DNA from: Diphasiastrum complanatum
Taxonomy: Eukaryota > Streptophyta > Lycopodiopsida > Lycopodiales > Lycopodiaceae
Reading direction: 5' to 3'
Assembly: GCA_029204225.1 (NCBI GenBank)
Contig: CM055108.1
Coordinates: 3,399,547-3,463,546, forward strand
DNA: 64,000 nucleotides
Shown here: positions 12,150 through 23,059 of the stretch, piece by piece
Layout: each line of letters opens with the position of its first letter
Position numbering within the stretch: position 1 is the stretch's first letter
Translations under genes and position numbers: made by a program
Notes under the pieces: model-generated
Told to the model about the DNA's origin: nothing
What the model saw: only the letters and a program-made list of their open reading frames with translations
Database searches by the model: none

Positions 12150-14480
12150 CTTATATTCAGGTGGAGGAGAGGCGTAAGGCCTTCCAGGAAGCTAGGGAGT
12201 TAGGCATACAAGTTATATACAGAGATGGGCGAGTGTGCCGTTTTGATAGCGCTCGTGATGGTTCCCATAGTTTGGGGTTCCCGGGGTTGTGAGCACCCCC
12301 TAGGCCCCATTCACACCACCTTTGGATTGGAGTGTGGAATTGTGCTGGCATACACTCATCTTCTACTGCAGGGGACCTGGTTGACTTTATTACTAGCCGA
12401 GATATATTATTCTTTATGGAGACACATGAGAGCCTAGAGCGAGGACTTCCTTCTTTTCCTGGATATAGATGGGCTCAGTATTCTGATGCGAGACTACATC
12501 TACCAGTGGCCGTGGCTCAGGGCTTTTCGAGATTGCGGAAAAGGGGTCTCTCCATTCGAGTCTTGATTTCATCAGACATGACGAGCAGGCCCGCTATATA
12601 TGGACTCATATTGTGGGATAGGATATTGTACTGGACATAGATCTTTTTATTGCAGCATGTTATTTTCCACCAGAGTCTTGATCATTTGTTGAGGGTATTG
12701 GATCACCATACCAGGACCTCTCATTGGATATTGCAGAGCAGGGGCATATTCTCCTCACTGGGGATTTTAATGCCCGGACATCTTCGCGACAGACAAAGTT
12801 CTTTGACTCCACGGATCAGCTGCGTGTTCGTGCCCTTGACAGTGATACACTTGGAGTTACGAAGACTTCCGAGGACAGTTTGGGACCTATTACTCCATAT
12901 GGTGAGCATTTATTACAGTTTGGAGAGGCACATGAGCTGGCCATTTATAATGGCTTATCATGTTGCCCACATTCAGACAAATATACATGCCATCCTCACA
13001 ATGGAGGACATAATGTCGTTGACTACCTCATGGGGTCACCATTCTTCATACCCATCGTCTTTGATTTCCATGTTTCCCCACCACCCTTTCTGATCACTCC
13101 TTTCTCTCTTTCGCTATCAGCCACCTTCCGCCCACTCATCCATCTTCACTACCTATGCTTACCCGTGCACCCAAATACACATTTTGATTTGATCACATTC
13201 ACATGCCACTGTACTGGCAATCCCTGGCTTTGCTTCTACACTCCTTTCCCCACGATAATCTAGTTGACACCCAAGGCGCTTTTCTCACCACCTCCCTCCA
13301 CACTGCCGCTTCACTAACCTTTCCCACCAAGCCCCATCCCAGCATAGCTCGACACACATTTTGATCACTATACCCTCCTTGGTATGATGCCGAGTGCCGT
13401 TCTCTTCATCATTTAGTCACCTATTCACGTATTCATGCTCCACATTTACTTCGATCTTCTTGACGTTCTTACCACCGTGTTCTTTGCCGTAAAAAGCGCG
13501 GTAATGATGACTCTGAAGGGAAACGTCTTATTGGCATTCTTTTCAGTTCTTCCTCGGGCGCTTTCTAGTGCGAGTTCATTCCCCGCTCTCCACCACCTCT
13601 CTTGGAAGTCCTCTGCATTTGGACCACCTACGCTACTAGCTTATATACCATCCCCACCGACTCACCTATATCTCCACGACCATCTGAGTTCTCCTTCTTC
13701 ACACCCGATATGGTACTTGCTGCCATTAAGAAGATAAAGTCCCATACCGCAGTTATTTCTGGTTTCCCTTCGTCCTGGTGCACTAACATCATCCACCCTA
13801 TCCATAAGAATGGTGACCCCATGATTCCGAGTAACTACCGCACTTATGTCTTGGCAAAGCTATATGGTACTATACTTCAGTCTATTTTGAGTTCAGAGGC
13901 AGAGACCAGGAGACTACATGCTATGGGTCAGGAAAGTTTTTGGGCCCATTATTCTACTACAGATCACATCTTCAAGTTACGGGCCCTGATTGAGGAAGCT
14001 AAGCACAAGAAAGAGAGGGTTTACTATTGTTTTTGTGGACTTCAGGAAGGCCTTTGATTCTGTTCCTCGCTTCTTGCTCATTTAGAGACTCCGAGATCTT
14101 GGCTTTCCACCGACATCATTTTGGCTGTGATGGCGCGTTATGAGCGCATCCTGGGATGTTTCCGGCATAGTAGTGGCATTTCTGATCATATTTGTAGCAC
14201 TATTGGGGTGAAGCAAGGTTGCTCCCTTCACCGGTCCTCTTTGGCCTATATGTTGATGAGTGGGAGAGAGTCATTACACAGTGTGGTGGTATTGGTTGCA
14301 GGCTTGGGGATATCTTGAATGCTATTCTTTTTTTATGTCGATGATGTGGTACTAGTCTCACCGACCAGAGACGGCCTACAGCGAAGTTGGATTGCTTACA
14401 AGAGTTTTGTACCAGATGGGGCGTAGGGGTGAACATTGAGAAGACCAAAGTTATGGTCTTCAACATTTTTCGATCTAATG
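12150..14480 (+). pseudogene. LINE (non-LTR retrotransposon) endonuclease and reverse transcriptase, broken
   Basis: Plus-strand remnant of the pol protein of a non-LTR retrotransposon. Endonuclease motifs come first: WNCAGI (12330), FMETH (12415), GDFNAR (12763) and VVDYLMGS (13015). The reverse transcriptase follows: NYRTYVLAKLYG (13833), a KAFDSVPR-like block across a frameshift (14050), GVKQGCSL (14208) and FYVDDVVLVS (14330). Many stops and frameshifts separate these blocks. The element ends abruptly near 14480 against the minus-strand gypsy gag, with no poly(A) tail, so the 3' part is missing. Confidence 0.8.
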
Positions 14481-14489
14481 GCATAATAA

Positions 14490-15647
14490 CAGCCTAAACC
14501 AACTGATTAAATTAATTAACATTACAGGATCAAGGTCGTCGGAGATATGGATATAGATATCAGAATCGTAAGTGTCAATGCCCTCATGATAGAAAACAAC
14601 AGTAGTAGTAAGTGGAGTCTGGCGACAATCATGAGCAAGGTGGTCTGGACTCTTACAACGGAAACAGAGACGTTTCTGTTGAATGTCGGAGAACTTTGCA
14701 GAAGTGTGACGACGGACAAAAGCAGAGCGAGGAATAGGAGGACGTGTGGCAGAAGGAACAATAGAGGAGGAAGGCAAGGTAGGGGATGGAGTAGAAACTG
14801 AGGGGGGACGAGGTCTAGAAAAACGAGAATATGGTGTATCAGAGTACTTATGTTGTAGAGTACTAGCAAGAGACATAGCATCAGAAAGAGTATGGGGTCG
14901 AAAAGATGCGAAATCATAGCGAAATGCACCTCGAAGTCTTGCAATGTAGCATGAGATGAGCTCAGCAGGTTGTAAGTTTGAAAAGAGGTAAGATAGCTCT
15001 GTGAACTGATCTGTGTAGGAAGCCAGGTCGCTATGAGTGAGATTACGAAAGAGATCACGCTGGCGACTCAGCCACTGAGGATCAATCATAGCATGGTGAA
15101 GGTCGCGGCGAAAATGCATCCCCTCTCGTTCAGGACTAGAACGAAAAATTCGCCACCAAGTGGCAGCCCGACTATCTAAATGTAAGGCAACTAACTGGAT
15201 CTTCTGAACGTCAATTTTAGGGTAGATCTAGAAATAAGTATCAAGCTTAGCAAACCAATTCTCTAGAAGATTCCCATCGGAGGAACTAGAATAGGTAGTA
15301 AGCTGTATCCGGTCACGGAAATCACAAGCAAAGTGTGGCTCAGGACCTGTTGTACGTGAAAGGGGGTGAAATCCAGGAGGTGGAGGAGCCGGAATGGGAG
15401 ATCCACCAAAATGGCCACCAGGATAACTGGAGGACGACGGTGTCCCGAGGATAGGCATCATAGGAGCCTTGCCAGGACCATGGGGCTGTAATGCATCGAT
15501 ATGGGACTGAAAGGAGGCAAGATTGGTCATGACAGTAACTAAACGAGAAGAGAGGCTAGAAATAGCAGCATCCATGGCCTGACGAATATGATCTGTCAAA
15601 TCATCCTGAGGGTGTTCACTTGTGGTTGGAGAATGAGCTTCCGACAT
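14490..15647 (-). pseudogene. Ty3/gypsy Gag with zinc knuckle (copy 2)
   Basis: Gag of an LTR retrotransposon on the minus strand, starting at 15647. The N-terminal part is Pro/Ser/Gly-rich. The retrotransposon-gag domain includes DPQWLSRQRDLF and LSYLFS (about 15080-14960). A CCHC zinc knuckle CFRCKSPDHLAHDC follows at about 14660 with spacing C-x2-C-x4-H-x4-C. At least one break near 15230 separates the N-terminal piece from the rest. No protease or polymerase follows; the sequence runs into the LINE end. Confidence 0.8.
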
Positions 15648-15839
15648 AATGACAGAGAAATGAAACTAGAGCAAAAGCGAGAGACGTACGGAATCCAATG
15701 GACGAACTGAAGGAGAGGACATAAGTTGTCACAACAGGTACGCCATGAAAAACACGTAAGCGACTCTCACAAAAACTCGTAATAGAGGTAGGTAGTCACC
15801 AAGAAGAAAAACAGTGGAATAGCTGCAACCAGGTTGGTG

Positions 15840-16320
15840 CAATGTAGAAGAGACAGCGAGGGAAGAGTGCTGGAAAAGCGAATGAGGGTGATGGGACAGC
15901 GAAGACAGGGTGCAAGGAATGGGGGCAAGGTGCAAGGAGGGAGGGTAGAATGTTGTAGCAGCGAAGGAGGTCAAGGAGGGTGATGGAACAGTGAGGGAGG
16001 GAAAGAGAGGGACAGCGAGGGTAGAGATGAAGGGTAGTGAAAGAACTGCGAGGGTAGGGAAAGAGAGGGGCAGCGAGGGTAGGGAGAGTGAGGAACAGCG
16101 AGGGTAGAGGGAGAGAGAGGCAGCAAGGGTAGAGAGAGATAGAGGCAGCGAGGGTAGGGAGAGAGAGAGACAGTGAGGGGAGAGAAAAAAAGAGGGACGA
16201 CGATGGTAGGGAAGGAGAGGGAGGGTAGTGATGGGACAACGAGGGAGGGCAGGGAGCGTGGGCAGGGGTAGCGAGGGAGGGATAGTGAGGGTAGGAAAAA
16301 CGAGAAAACAACGATGGATC
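15840..16320. repeat. GA-rich minisatellite in the gypsy leader
   Basis: Degenerate tandem copies of a roughly 30 bp unit with the core CAGCGAGGGTAGGGAGAG, clearest at 16000-16180. It lies between the primer site (16392) and gag start (15647), so it forms part of the untranslated leader. Read on the minus strand it gives Leu/Ser/Pro-rich frames, which are artefacts of the repeat. Confidence 0.75.
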
Positions 16321-16391
16321 TGGAGGAAAGGAGGTATGCACGGAGAATGGGCGCTCTTTTGGAAAATTTGTTTTTGCTCAGAAAAGTGCTT

Positions 16392-16400
16392 TGATGCCAA
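16392..16400 (-). promoter_or_regulatory. Degenerate primer binding site of gypsy copy 2
   Basis: The minus strand reads TTGGCATCAAAGCAC, equivalent to TTGGTATCAGATCAC in copy 1. The differences are transitions. It marks the border between the leader and the LTR. Confidence 0.5.
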
Positions 16401-16860
16401 GTTATGAATAGATCTGCAAGTAATCTAACGCTAAACTAGAAAGTAGCATAAAAGCAAGACTTAATCCTAGAAAGGAGGACAAAGAGAGACTAAAGAGGCT
16501 AAAGGAGAGAGATCCATATCATAAGCTGAAAATGAAAGTGACACTGGAGCCCTACTTATACCCAACAGGAAGCCCTAGAAAGGGGTCCAGAGGATAAGAG
16601 TCAATTGGGAGGGAAAATAGTGCGCCCTCCAAGAGGGCCCTCCTTCAAGGTAATATGGTCTAAATGAATAATAGGGCCCAAGGCCAACCATATAGTCTAA
16701 ATGTCAATAAACAATAAAATAGAGGGCCCAAGGCCTGCTTATGCATAAAAGGTAAAGCTAAAGTAGATGCGAATGGATGTGGCGAATGTAAAGAGCCAAG
16801 TCCATAACTATCCCTCGCTCTCATGAATGGTACAAGGTGTCCTACAATCCTTCACTTACT
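16401..16860 (-). repeat. 5' LTR of gypsy copy 2
   Basis: Shares ordered blocks with the LTR of copy 1 (see 1271-1720). The plus-strand right end near CCTACA (16840-16846) may be the LTR terminus, but no target duplication was identified. Confidence 0.5.
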
Positions 16861-16867
16861 ATAGGGC

Positions 16868-16998
16868 ATAGTTGCCCTTTCCGGAACAGAACGCGTTCCT
16901 TTTCGGAACTTGACCAATTTTTCTTGAGAAAAATACATACTTTTTTAACAAAGGAAAAAAAAAGTGATACGAACTTCAACGTATAAAAAAATACTTTG
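16868..16998. mobile_element. Solitary hAT terminus
   Basis: Begins CATAGTTGCCC and continues with GGAAC-ACGCGTTCC words, matching the left terminus of hAT copy B (CATAGTTGCAC then ACGCGTTTC at 22372). It stops where chromovirus LTR sequence begins at 16999. No partner terminus was found nearby, so this is a truncated hAT end. Confidence 0.5.
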
Positions 16999-17204
16999 GA
17001 TCTCCGACCATAGGAGTCACGCATGACCATCAACACGCGGCAGTTGTGCACACTGACACATGTCCATAACAAAGAGTCATCGCGTGCCAATAAGATGTTG
17101 ACACGTGGCACCCAAAAGACCTATGGCTCTAGATCAACGTTCCGTCCCATAAATGAGACCGTCACCTCAAGTTTCCTGTTGCGTGCTCTTATGGGTACGT
17201 AACA
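16999..17204 (-). repeat. Chromovirus 3' LTR, truncated
   Basis: On the minus strand the LTR begins TGTTACGTACC at 17204, directly after a polypurine tract. It aligns with the LTR starting at 57457 for about 200 bp, up to GGTCGGAGAT at 16999, where the two diverge. The outer part of this LTR is therefore missing or replaced. Confidence 0.75.
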
Positions 17205-17218
17205 TTTCCTCTCCCTTT
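17205..17218 (-). promoter_or_regulatory. Polypurine tract of chromovirus
   Basis: AAAGGGAGAGGAAA on the minus strand, between the chromodomain stop and the LTR start. This is the expected plus-strand DNA primer site for reverse transcription. Confidence 0.65.
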
Positions 17219-18880
17219 AAGAGTCTCCTCCTAATGGGAGCAAATTAGGGACGTTCAGTCTTAAATAGTCTTCTCTCTCCCATGTGTCCTCATCATCTGA
17301 CTTGCCTTTCCAACGTACAAGAAATTCAGAAACCAGACGGTTTTTCAATTGGTGACGACGAACGTCAACCACTTTTTCAGGTACGTTAGGAGCAAAGGTA
17401 GACAGATCCTCTAACTCAACCAATTCACCTTCCGGAATTAGGGAATCCTACTAAGTCGTTCTCTTAAACGACTTACATGGAAAACAGGATGAACCCCAAC
17501 CCCAATCGGAAGATCTAGCTGATAAGCGACGAGGTTGATTTTCTTTACAACCTTATAAGGTCCGCTATAACGAGGAGATAGGTTATGGCATTTTCCCGTC
17601 CGAAGTACCTTTGAATCCTTAGGGATTTTAAGATACACCCAGGTTCCGACCTCAATTTCCCAAGGTGAGCGACCACGGTTAGCATAAAATTGAGCTCTAT
17701 CATGAGCGGTTTTCATGCTTTCCTTGGCCACTAGCAGCATTTCTTGCATATCTTGCAAGAATAAAAGGATTGAATCCGGTGACACTATTGTGCGCGAACT
17801 CAACCATTGGGAGATACTTTTCCCAATCAGACTGTCGGTGAGAAACATATGCTCTAAGTATATCTTCCAATGTTTGGTCAACATGTTTTGTCTGCCCATC
17901 AGATTGTGGGTGATCCGAAGAACTAAGACTAAGGGTTGTTTCAAGTTTTTCAAATACTGATTGCCAGAACTTGCCAATGAATCTGGACTCACGATCACTA
18001 ACAATATCATTCGACAAATCATACAATCTGAACAACGTTTCAACGAAAAGCTGGGCTAGTTCAGATGCGTTGACAGTTAATTTAGTTGGTATGAATTGCG
18101 CCATCTTGGTCAGCCTGTCAACCGCTACCCAAATGGCATCGTGACCACTCCAGGTTTTAGGGAGTCCAATCACAAAATCCATTGAAATACTTTCCCATTT
18201 CTGCTTTATTTTGTTAGCATTGTTCACATCCTTGAACGTATGCCTCGACATGACCGTTCATCTTTGGCCAGAAGAAATTCTGCCTGACAAGGTCAAGTGT
18301 CCGCGGTATGCTTGGGTGACCAGCACAAGGGTTATCATGACACTGTTGCAGGATTTGGGCTTGCAAGTCCTCCCTATCCGGCACACAAACCTTTTCCTTT
18401 TGGAAAAGCAGGCCATTCCTTATGGAATAGTCTTCAAATATCTTGTCATTTCGGGATTGCTTGGGATTCTGCATCCCAAGGTCAACACTAGATCTAGAAT
18501 TTCCCGTCAGGATATCTAGCCAGATGCGACCGAAAAACCCATCGGTTCAACAAAGATCTCGAAGTGAAAGATACAAATCAGATTGGACCTCAGCAAAGCA
18601 TAAGTGATTAATCTCTCCAATTCGACTCAAGGCATCGGCAACGTAGTTCGACGTACCTTTACGATACTTAATGTCGAACACAAACTTCTGAACGAGTTCC
18701 GACCATCTAGCCTTATGACCACTAAGGTGCTTGGCATCACAAATGTACTTAAGGGATTGGTGATCAGTCATCACCGTAAATCTGGCACCATAGAGATAAT
18801 GCCTCCAGATTTTTAATGCGTGATTGACTGCAAAAAGCTCCTTCTTATAGGTAGAATACCTTGTCTGAGTCCAAAAAAAA
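17219..18880 (-). pseudogene. Chromovirus pol 3' half: RNase H, integrase, chromodomain
   Basis: Right to left: RNase H tail with TDHQSLKYI and ADALSRI (18770-18610); integrase zinc-binding part with HDNPCAGHPS and a CEQC end (18350-18214); integrase core with DFVIGLP (18180) and VSDRESRF (18000); C-terminal part with HPVFHVSRLR (17480); chromodomain with FLVRWKGKSDDEDTWE (17340-17270). The usual catalytic Glu in GQTER is Lys here (GQTKH, about 17880). Frameshifts split the ORF at about 17700 and 18210. The element stops near 18880 inside RNase H, so reverse transcriptase, protease and gag are missing. Confidence 0.88.
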
Positions 18881-19778
18881 GGGAAGTGTTCCTAAACAGA
18901 ATGTAATTATGGCTACATCACAAAATAAGTATGAGACCAATATTGACAGAATGGTCACTCTAAAGCATTGAGGACCGTAAAGTGCTTGTTTTGGGTAAAA
19001 CTAGCACTATATATTGATATACATGACAACTGAGATAATAGACATAACCGAAAGTAATGACAACAAACGTATAAATATTAAGCAATATAAGTTGATAGGA
19101 AGGTGCTTGTCTATCATATATTGTTGCATACAAATAGAGACCACATCAGCTGTATACTAGTGTGTAGGCCAATATCCCAAATAAAGGTTTCTTTACTTAG
19201 GGCAATGGACGAATGATGCCATCATAACTCCTCTGCAATGAAATATAAACCCTGTCAAGCATAGAGACCATGAATGCAAAATTCAAGAATTAACATACAG
19301 ACATGTGAATGTTCATGCTGCATATATGGAGACACATTCCACTTCCTCATGATGAACATTTACTTGACATGTATTTTTTCAGACTTATGTACATAGTACC
19401 TCTTTTGGTATCTACAAAACTTTCTTCCTTCTTATCTCTATTTCATACACAAACACAAGAGGAGAAATAATGACTACATCAAGTTTAGATAAGCAGTTTT
19501 CAACTGTCTGATATGCCGGAAAATTTGCTGAGATTGAGGTAATCAATCTAAATAGGGAAAAGTAGAGAGATTTATGCTCGATGTGCTTCACGTTGGAAGA
19601 ATGTGCAAAAGGTACAAATGCTGTATGGTTTTGGAAATCATAAGTTATGAAGTCCATCTCTTTTGTTCATCTGTGTCAGTTAAACTAAGAATGCAGACAT
19701 TCTTACGAACGCTTTCTAGAGATTCATTCATGTGAGTCTTCGTCTCATCTATATAGAGTTTTATCTATGTGCATGCAG
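18881..19778. other. Spacer or intron upstream of the GWT1-like exons
   Basis: No earlier GWT1/PIG-W exon could be recognised. The stretch may be intron of that gene or unrelated DNA. A pyrimidine-rich run leads into the acceptor TGCATGCAG at 19778. Confidence 0.35.
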
Positions 19779-20214
19779 GTCATAGGATTATTTTCTTTAG
19801 CAGATCTTGTAACAAAGAGGAAGCTTTTGCTGCAGGAAGTGTTCGACAAGAATTTACTTCTTACATTTTTACTGGTATGAAAATCTTATCATCTTTACTT
19901 CCAGTAGGATTTTAATTGCATTTACTCATTTTTCCCATAGCTAATGATAGGAGAACCTGGTTGCCTTTTCTGTACCATATCAAGCAGTTCAAGAAACCAG
20001 AAGGTCCTCTGGCTTGTCTGATACGTATTTGTTATAATTAGTGTCATTGGTCTTCCTGCAGGCTAATGTATTGACAGGCCTAGTTAACCTGAGCATGAAT
20101 ACAGTTAATGCTCCAGTACCAGTATCATTGTTAGTACTACTATTGTACATGGCAATCCTTGTTTTAGCAACCTCCTCTCTTAAGGCATTGAACCTTAGAC
20201 TTAAATTTTGGTGA
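19779..20214 (+). CDS. GWT1/PIG-W-like GPI inositol acyltransferase, last two exons
   Basis: GWT1/PIG-W acylates the inositol of GlcN-PI in the endoplasmic reticulum during GPI-anchor synthesis. Exon 19779-19874 (32 codons, acceptor GCATGCAG, donor GTATGA) contains FDKNLLLTFLL. Exon 20062-20214 (50 codons plus TGA, acceptor CTTCCTGCAG) contains ANVLTGLVNLSM, a hydrophobic membrane segment and the ending RLKFW. That ending and the NLL...FLLAN..TGLVNL signature match my memory of the GWT1/PIG-W C-terminus. The two exons join in phase with no stop. Upstream exons were not found, so this may be the tail of a live gene with long introns or a fragment. Confidence 0.72.
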
Positions 20215-20920
20215 TTTCTTTCTTAATTTGGTGATGTAAAACCAAGCTGCAAAGCTAGAGGTATAAATGGAAAATGTGGAAGTCATGGATCTCTTGATAT
20301 ACTATTTGAGGTTGTTGTTTTTCGTTTGCACACATTTCAATAACTTATATTAGTGGTGATGTTGTCATTAACGGTGCCAATCAATGAATCTTTGGAAAAC
20401 ATTCCTGTAAAGCTTCAACTCGGATTTTATATTTTAACCTTGGAAACAAAATTAGGAGTAGAACTCTAGTAGTTAACAGGTAAAACTCACAAACATGCAA
20501 TATGTTAAATATTATACTCGAAGGAGATCAAATTTTAAATATCAGCAAATAAATTGCATCTTGTATATCATGCAGAGCAAACTCAAATTTTTTTTTTTTT
20601 TTGAGGTAATACTAGTCATGACAACTTAAATATGCAACAACATATTAAATAAAAAATAGCCAAAACTATGGAAGTTCTTCGTAATAACCTATATTAAAAA
20701 AAAAAGGAGTTTCTGGCTTTTTTCAATTTAAGTAATTTCTGTCCTCAGTGGTGCAATATATGATGTATACTTCAGTATGATAGGCATAAGCTCGTAGAGA
20801 ATTATACTATGCTTTCAGCTGTATGTAAGTTGGTAGTGTAGGTGTGCTAGTCGATTCTCTTTCAGTTTGCAAAATAGATGATATGGAGCAGAACCATAAG
20901 ACAGTTTGGTGACTTCAAAC
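20215..20920. other. 3' flank of the GWT1-like exons
   Basis: AT-rich sequence with no coding pattern; it may hold the 3' untranslated region. Poly-A/T runs occur at 20586-20602 and 20695-20705. Confidence 0.35.
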
Positions 20921-20939
20921 TGTGAGACAAATGGGAATA

Positions 20940-21930
20940 AGCATGGACGAGAATATTTCTTGACAAAGAACTTGCTTGAGATCCAGAATCCTCTTCCTCA
21001 ATTGTTGCAAGGACAATTATGTGGCCTTTGTATGGCATCTCAATTGTGCCAATCAGTAATTTCCCAAATTATTTCTCCTCAACCACTGGTGGTTGCAGAG
21101 TTTTCAGTTCACACATAACTTTTGCTAGAGCTTGCTTGGTTTTATCTGTGCCGTCTCCAATCAGCTGTCGAAATGTATCCATTAACATGGTGCGATCAAC
21201 AGTGTTACTAATCTCACTAATCCTGCCAACATCTCATCCTCTCGTAAGCCAAAGCCACTTCTGAATCAACTGATATGTTGTGGCATTTCAAACTTGGCCA
21301 TCTTAACTACAACTTGTCATTTCTCTGAACAACTTCAGACCTGAAAAATCAAATATGCTCAGAAACTATTATCTAGCCAATGAAACTAAATATCTGTGCC
21401 AATGAAACTAATATCTTCTGAGCATAATATTTGTGCCTTATGTACCTATCACGAGGTTATGCAGCTCAGATATCTGCCCTTATCACTGCAGGTGTCTTTT
21501 GAGCTCAAAACTGGCAATCTGCAAGTCCTTTTCTAAGACATGGGCCGCTAGACACGAAAGAATGCACATGCCACAATTGCTTCATCACACTTTTGTGAGG
21601 CGGTCAAAACTAGACGGGGTAGATTTGAAATTCCGTGGTGGCATTGAGACCCACTGACTCACATGAAGTATTTTAGCCTTCCATATCTGATGCTTGCAAC
21701 CCACATGCTGGACCAGCTACATGTCCAGGATCAAATGCCATCTCATGCAAATGGAAGGGCTGTGTCTCTAAATCTGGAGCATTGTATGAAAAAGGTAGCA
21801 GTTTGACAAAGATACGATGGACCATAAGTGGAACTCTTGCACAAGCTTGTATCTTCAAGTTGTCACTAGTCTCTGTGCCTGTACTTTGCAAGCTGCAATG
21901 CTCTTGACAGCAGGTCTTCTGGCCCCAAAG
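20940..21930 (-). pseudogene. Unidentified minus-strand coding relic
   Basis: Three coding-like blocks read on the minus strand. Block 1 (about 21930-21673) contains ARVPLMVHRIFVKLLPFSY and TQPFHLHEMAFDPG. Block 2 (about 21220-21080) contains DTFRQLIGDGTDKTKQAL and ELKTLQPPVVEEK, then TAA. Block 3 (about 21070-20940) contains LLIGTIEMPYKGHIIVLATI. Composition and lack of low complexity look like real protein rather than shadow frames. I do not recognise the family. The internal stop after block 2 and frame changes suggest a pseudogene or retro-copy. It neighbours the GWT1-like exons and is not obviously part of a mobile element. Confidence 0.45.
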
Positions 21931-21959
21931 AAAGGAAAAATAACTAAAGGTGTCATTTG

Positions 21960-22363
21960 AAAAGCTCTCCTCATCTAACTATTCTATTTGGAAAGTTAGA
22001 ATGGAATCAATTCTAGTACTTCAAGATCTCATAGATATTGTATGGGAGATTGAGGAGTCTCATATGCTTCAAGATAATGTGAGGTTTAAGAAGAGGTCTA
22101 GAATGGCACTTCATTGAATAAAAATAAATGTGTCCAATGAGATTCTTAGGGAGATTGGAGAATGTCTCTCTCCCAAGGATGCTTGGAATATATTAAACTC
22201 CATTTATGAGTCTAAGAACACTTCAAGGTTGCCAACCTTGAAAAACAAAATCCTCCAAATCTACCAAAGCAATGGGAAAAGTGCTCAAGGCTATGTGCTT
22301 AGAGTGAAAGACTACAATAGAGAGCTTACATGCATTGGAGAGCCAATCAATCCAAGAGTGCTA
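21960..22363 (+). pseudogene. Ty1/copia Gag, 5' part, interrupted by hAT copy B
   Basis: The plus strand encodes a UBN2/DUF4219-type copia Gag: SNYSIWKVRMES (about 21975), then KDAWNILNSIYESKNTSRL and VLRVKDYNRELTCIGEPI (22170-22345). One in-frame stop near 22117. The reading frame runs into the GTTCAAGT target site of hAT copy B and resumes at 26899, where the sequence encodes VVFNGL. It is a close relative of the gag at 41274. Confidence 0.82.
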
Positions 22364-22371
22364 GTTCAAGT
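22364..22371. repeat. hAT copy B target duplication, left
   Basis: GTTCAAGT, repeated exactly at 26891-26898 on the other side of the element. Eight bp is the standard hAT target duplication. Confidence 0.92.
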
Positions 22372-22629
22372 CATAGTTGCACTGCGCAGAAACGCGTTTC
22401 AAAAATATAGATTTTTTTTTTCAGAAACGTTTTTTTTAATTTTTTGTTTTTTTTGTTTTTTTTTTTGTGCAATATGGGTATAAGGTGAAAGCTCTAATTA
22501 AGAGCATGATTATTGTGTATTTTGCTGAATGTTTCAGGTGCGGGATGGTCTAGTTTAGGTGCATTAACTCCTAGGTTTACGCTCCCAGGTGCATTAATAA
22601 AAAAACATGATGCCCTAAAATTCTCCCTC

Positions 22630-22705
<76 letters not shown>

Positions 22706-22848
22706 ATCTCTCTCAGATCCAACAAACTAAACAAAAATGCTAAATCATGCTAAACAAAAACCATGCTAAGTGTTCTGAACCAATCACCATACTGCATCGT
22801 CCTGAACCGTACTGAAGCATTTTTCAACCATATGGAATCGTTTTTCAA

Positions 22849-22939
<91 letters not shown>
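22630..22939. repeat. CT and compound CT/CA microsatellites
   Basis: An uninterrupted CT run at about 22635-22701, then a second CT run at 22852-22898 that passes directly into a CA run to 22939. Both are inside hAT copy B. Expect length variation. Confidence 0.95.
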
Positions 22940-22941
<2 letters not shown>

Positions 22942-23059
22942 GAACAGTTCTGAATCGTTACACTGATGTGAATAGGATAATCGTAATATATAATATTGGG
23001 CCACATGGCACCAAAATGGAGGACAATGATGTTCCATGAACATAATGAAAACTACACAA

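Noticed and set aside
15729-16400. 223-codon minus-strand frame rich in Leu/Ser/Pro
   Set aside because: It translates the GA-rich minisatellite; the alternate frame is equally open and shows the same period.
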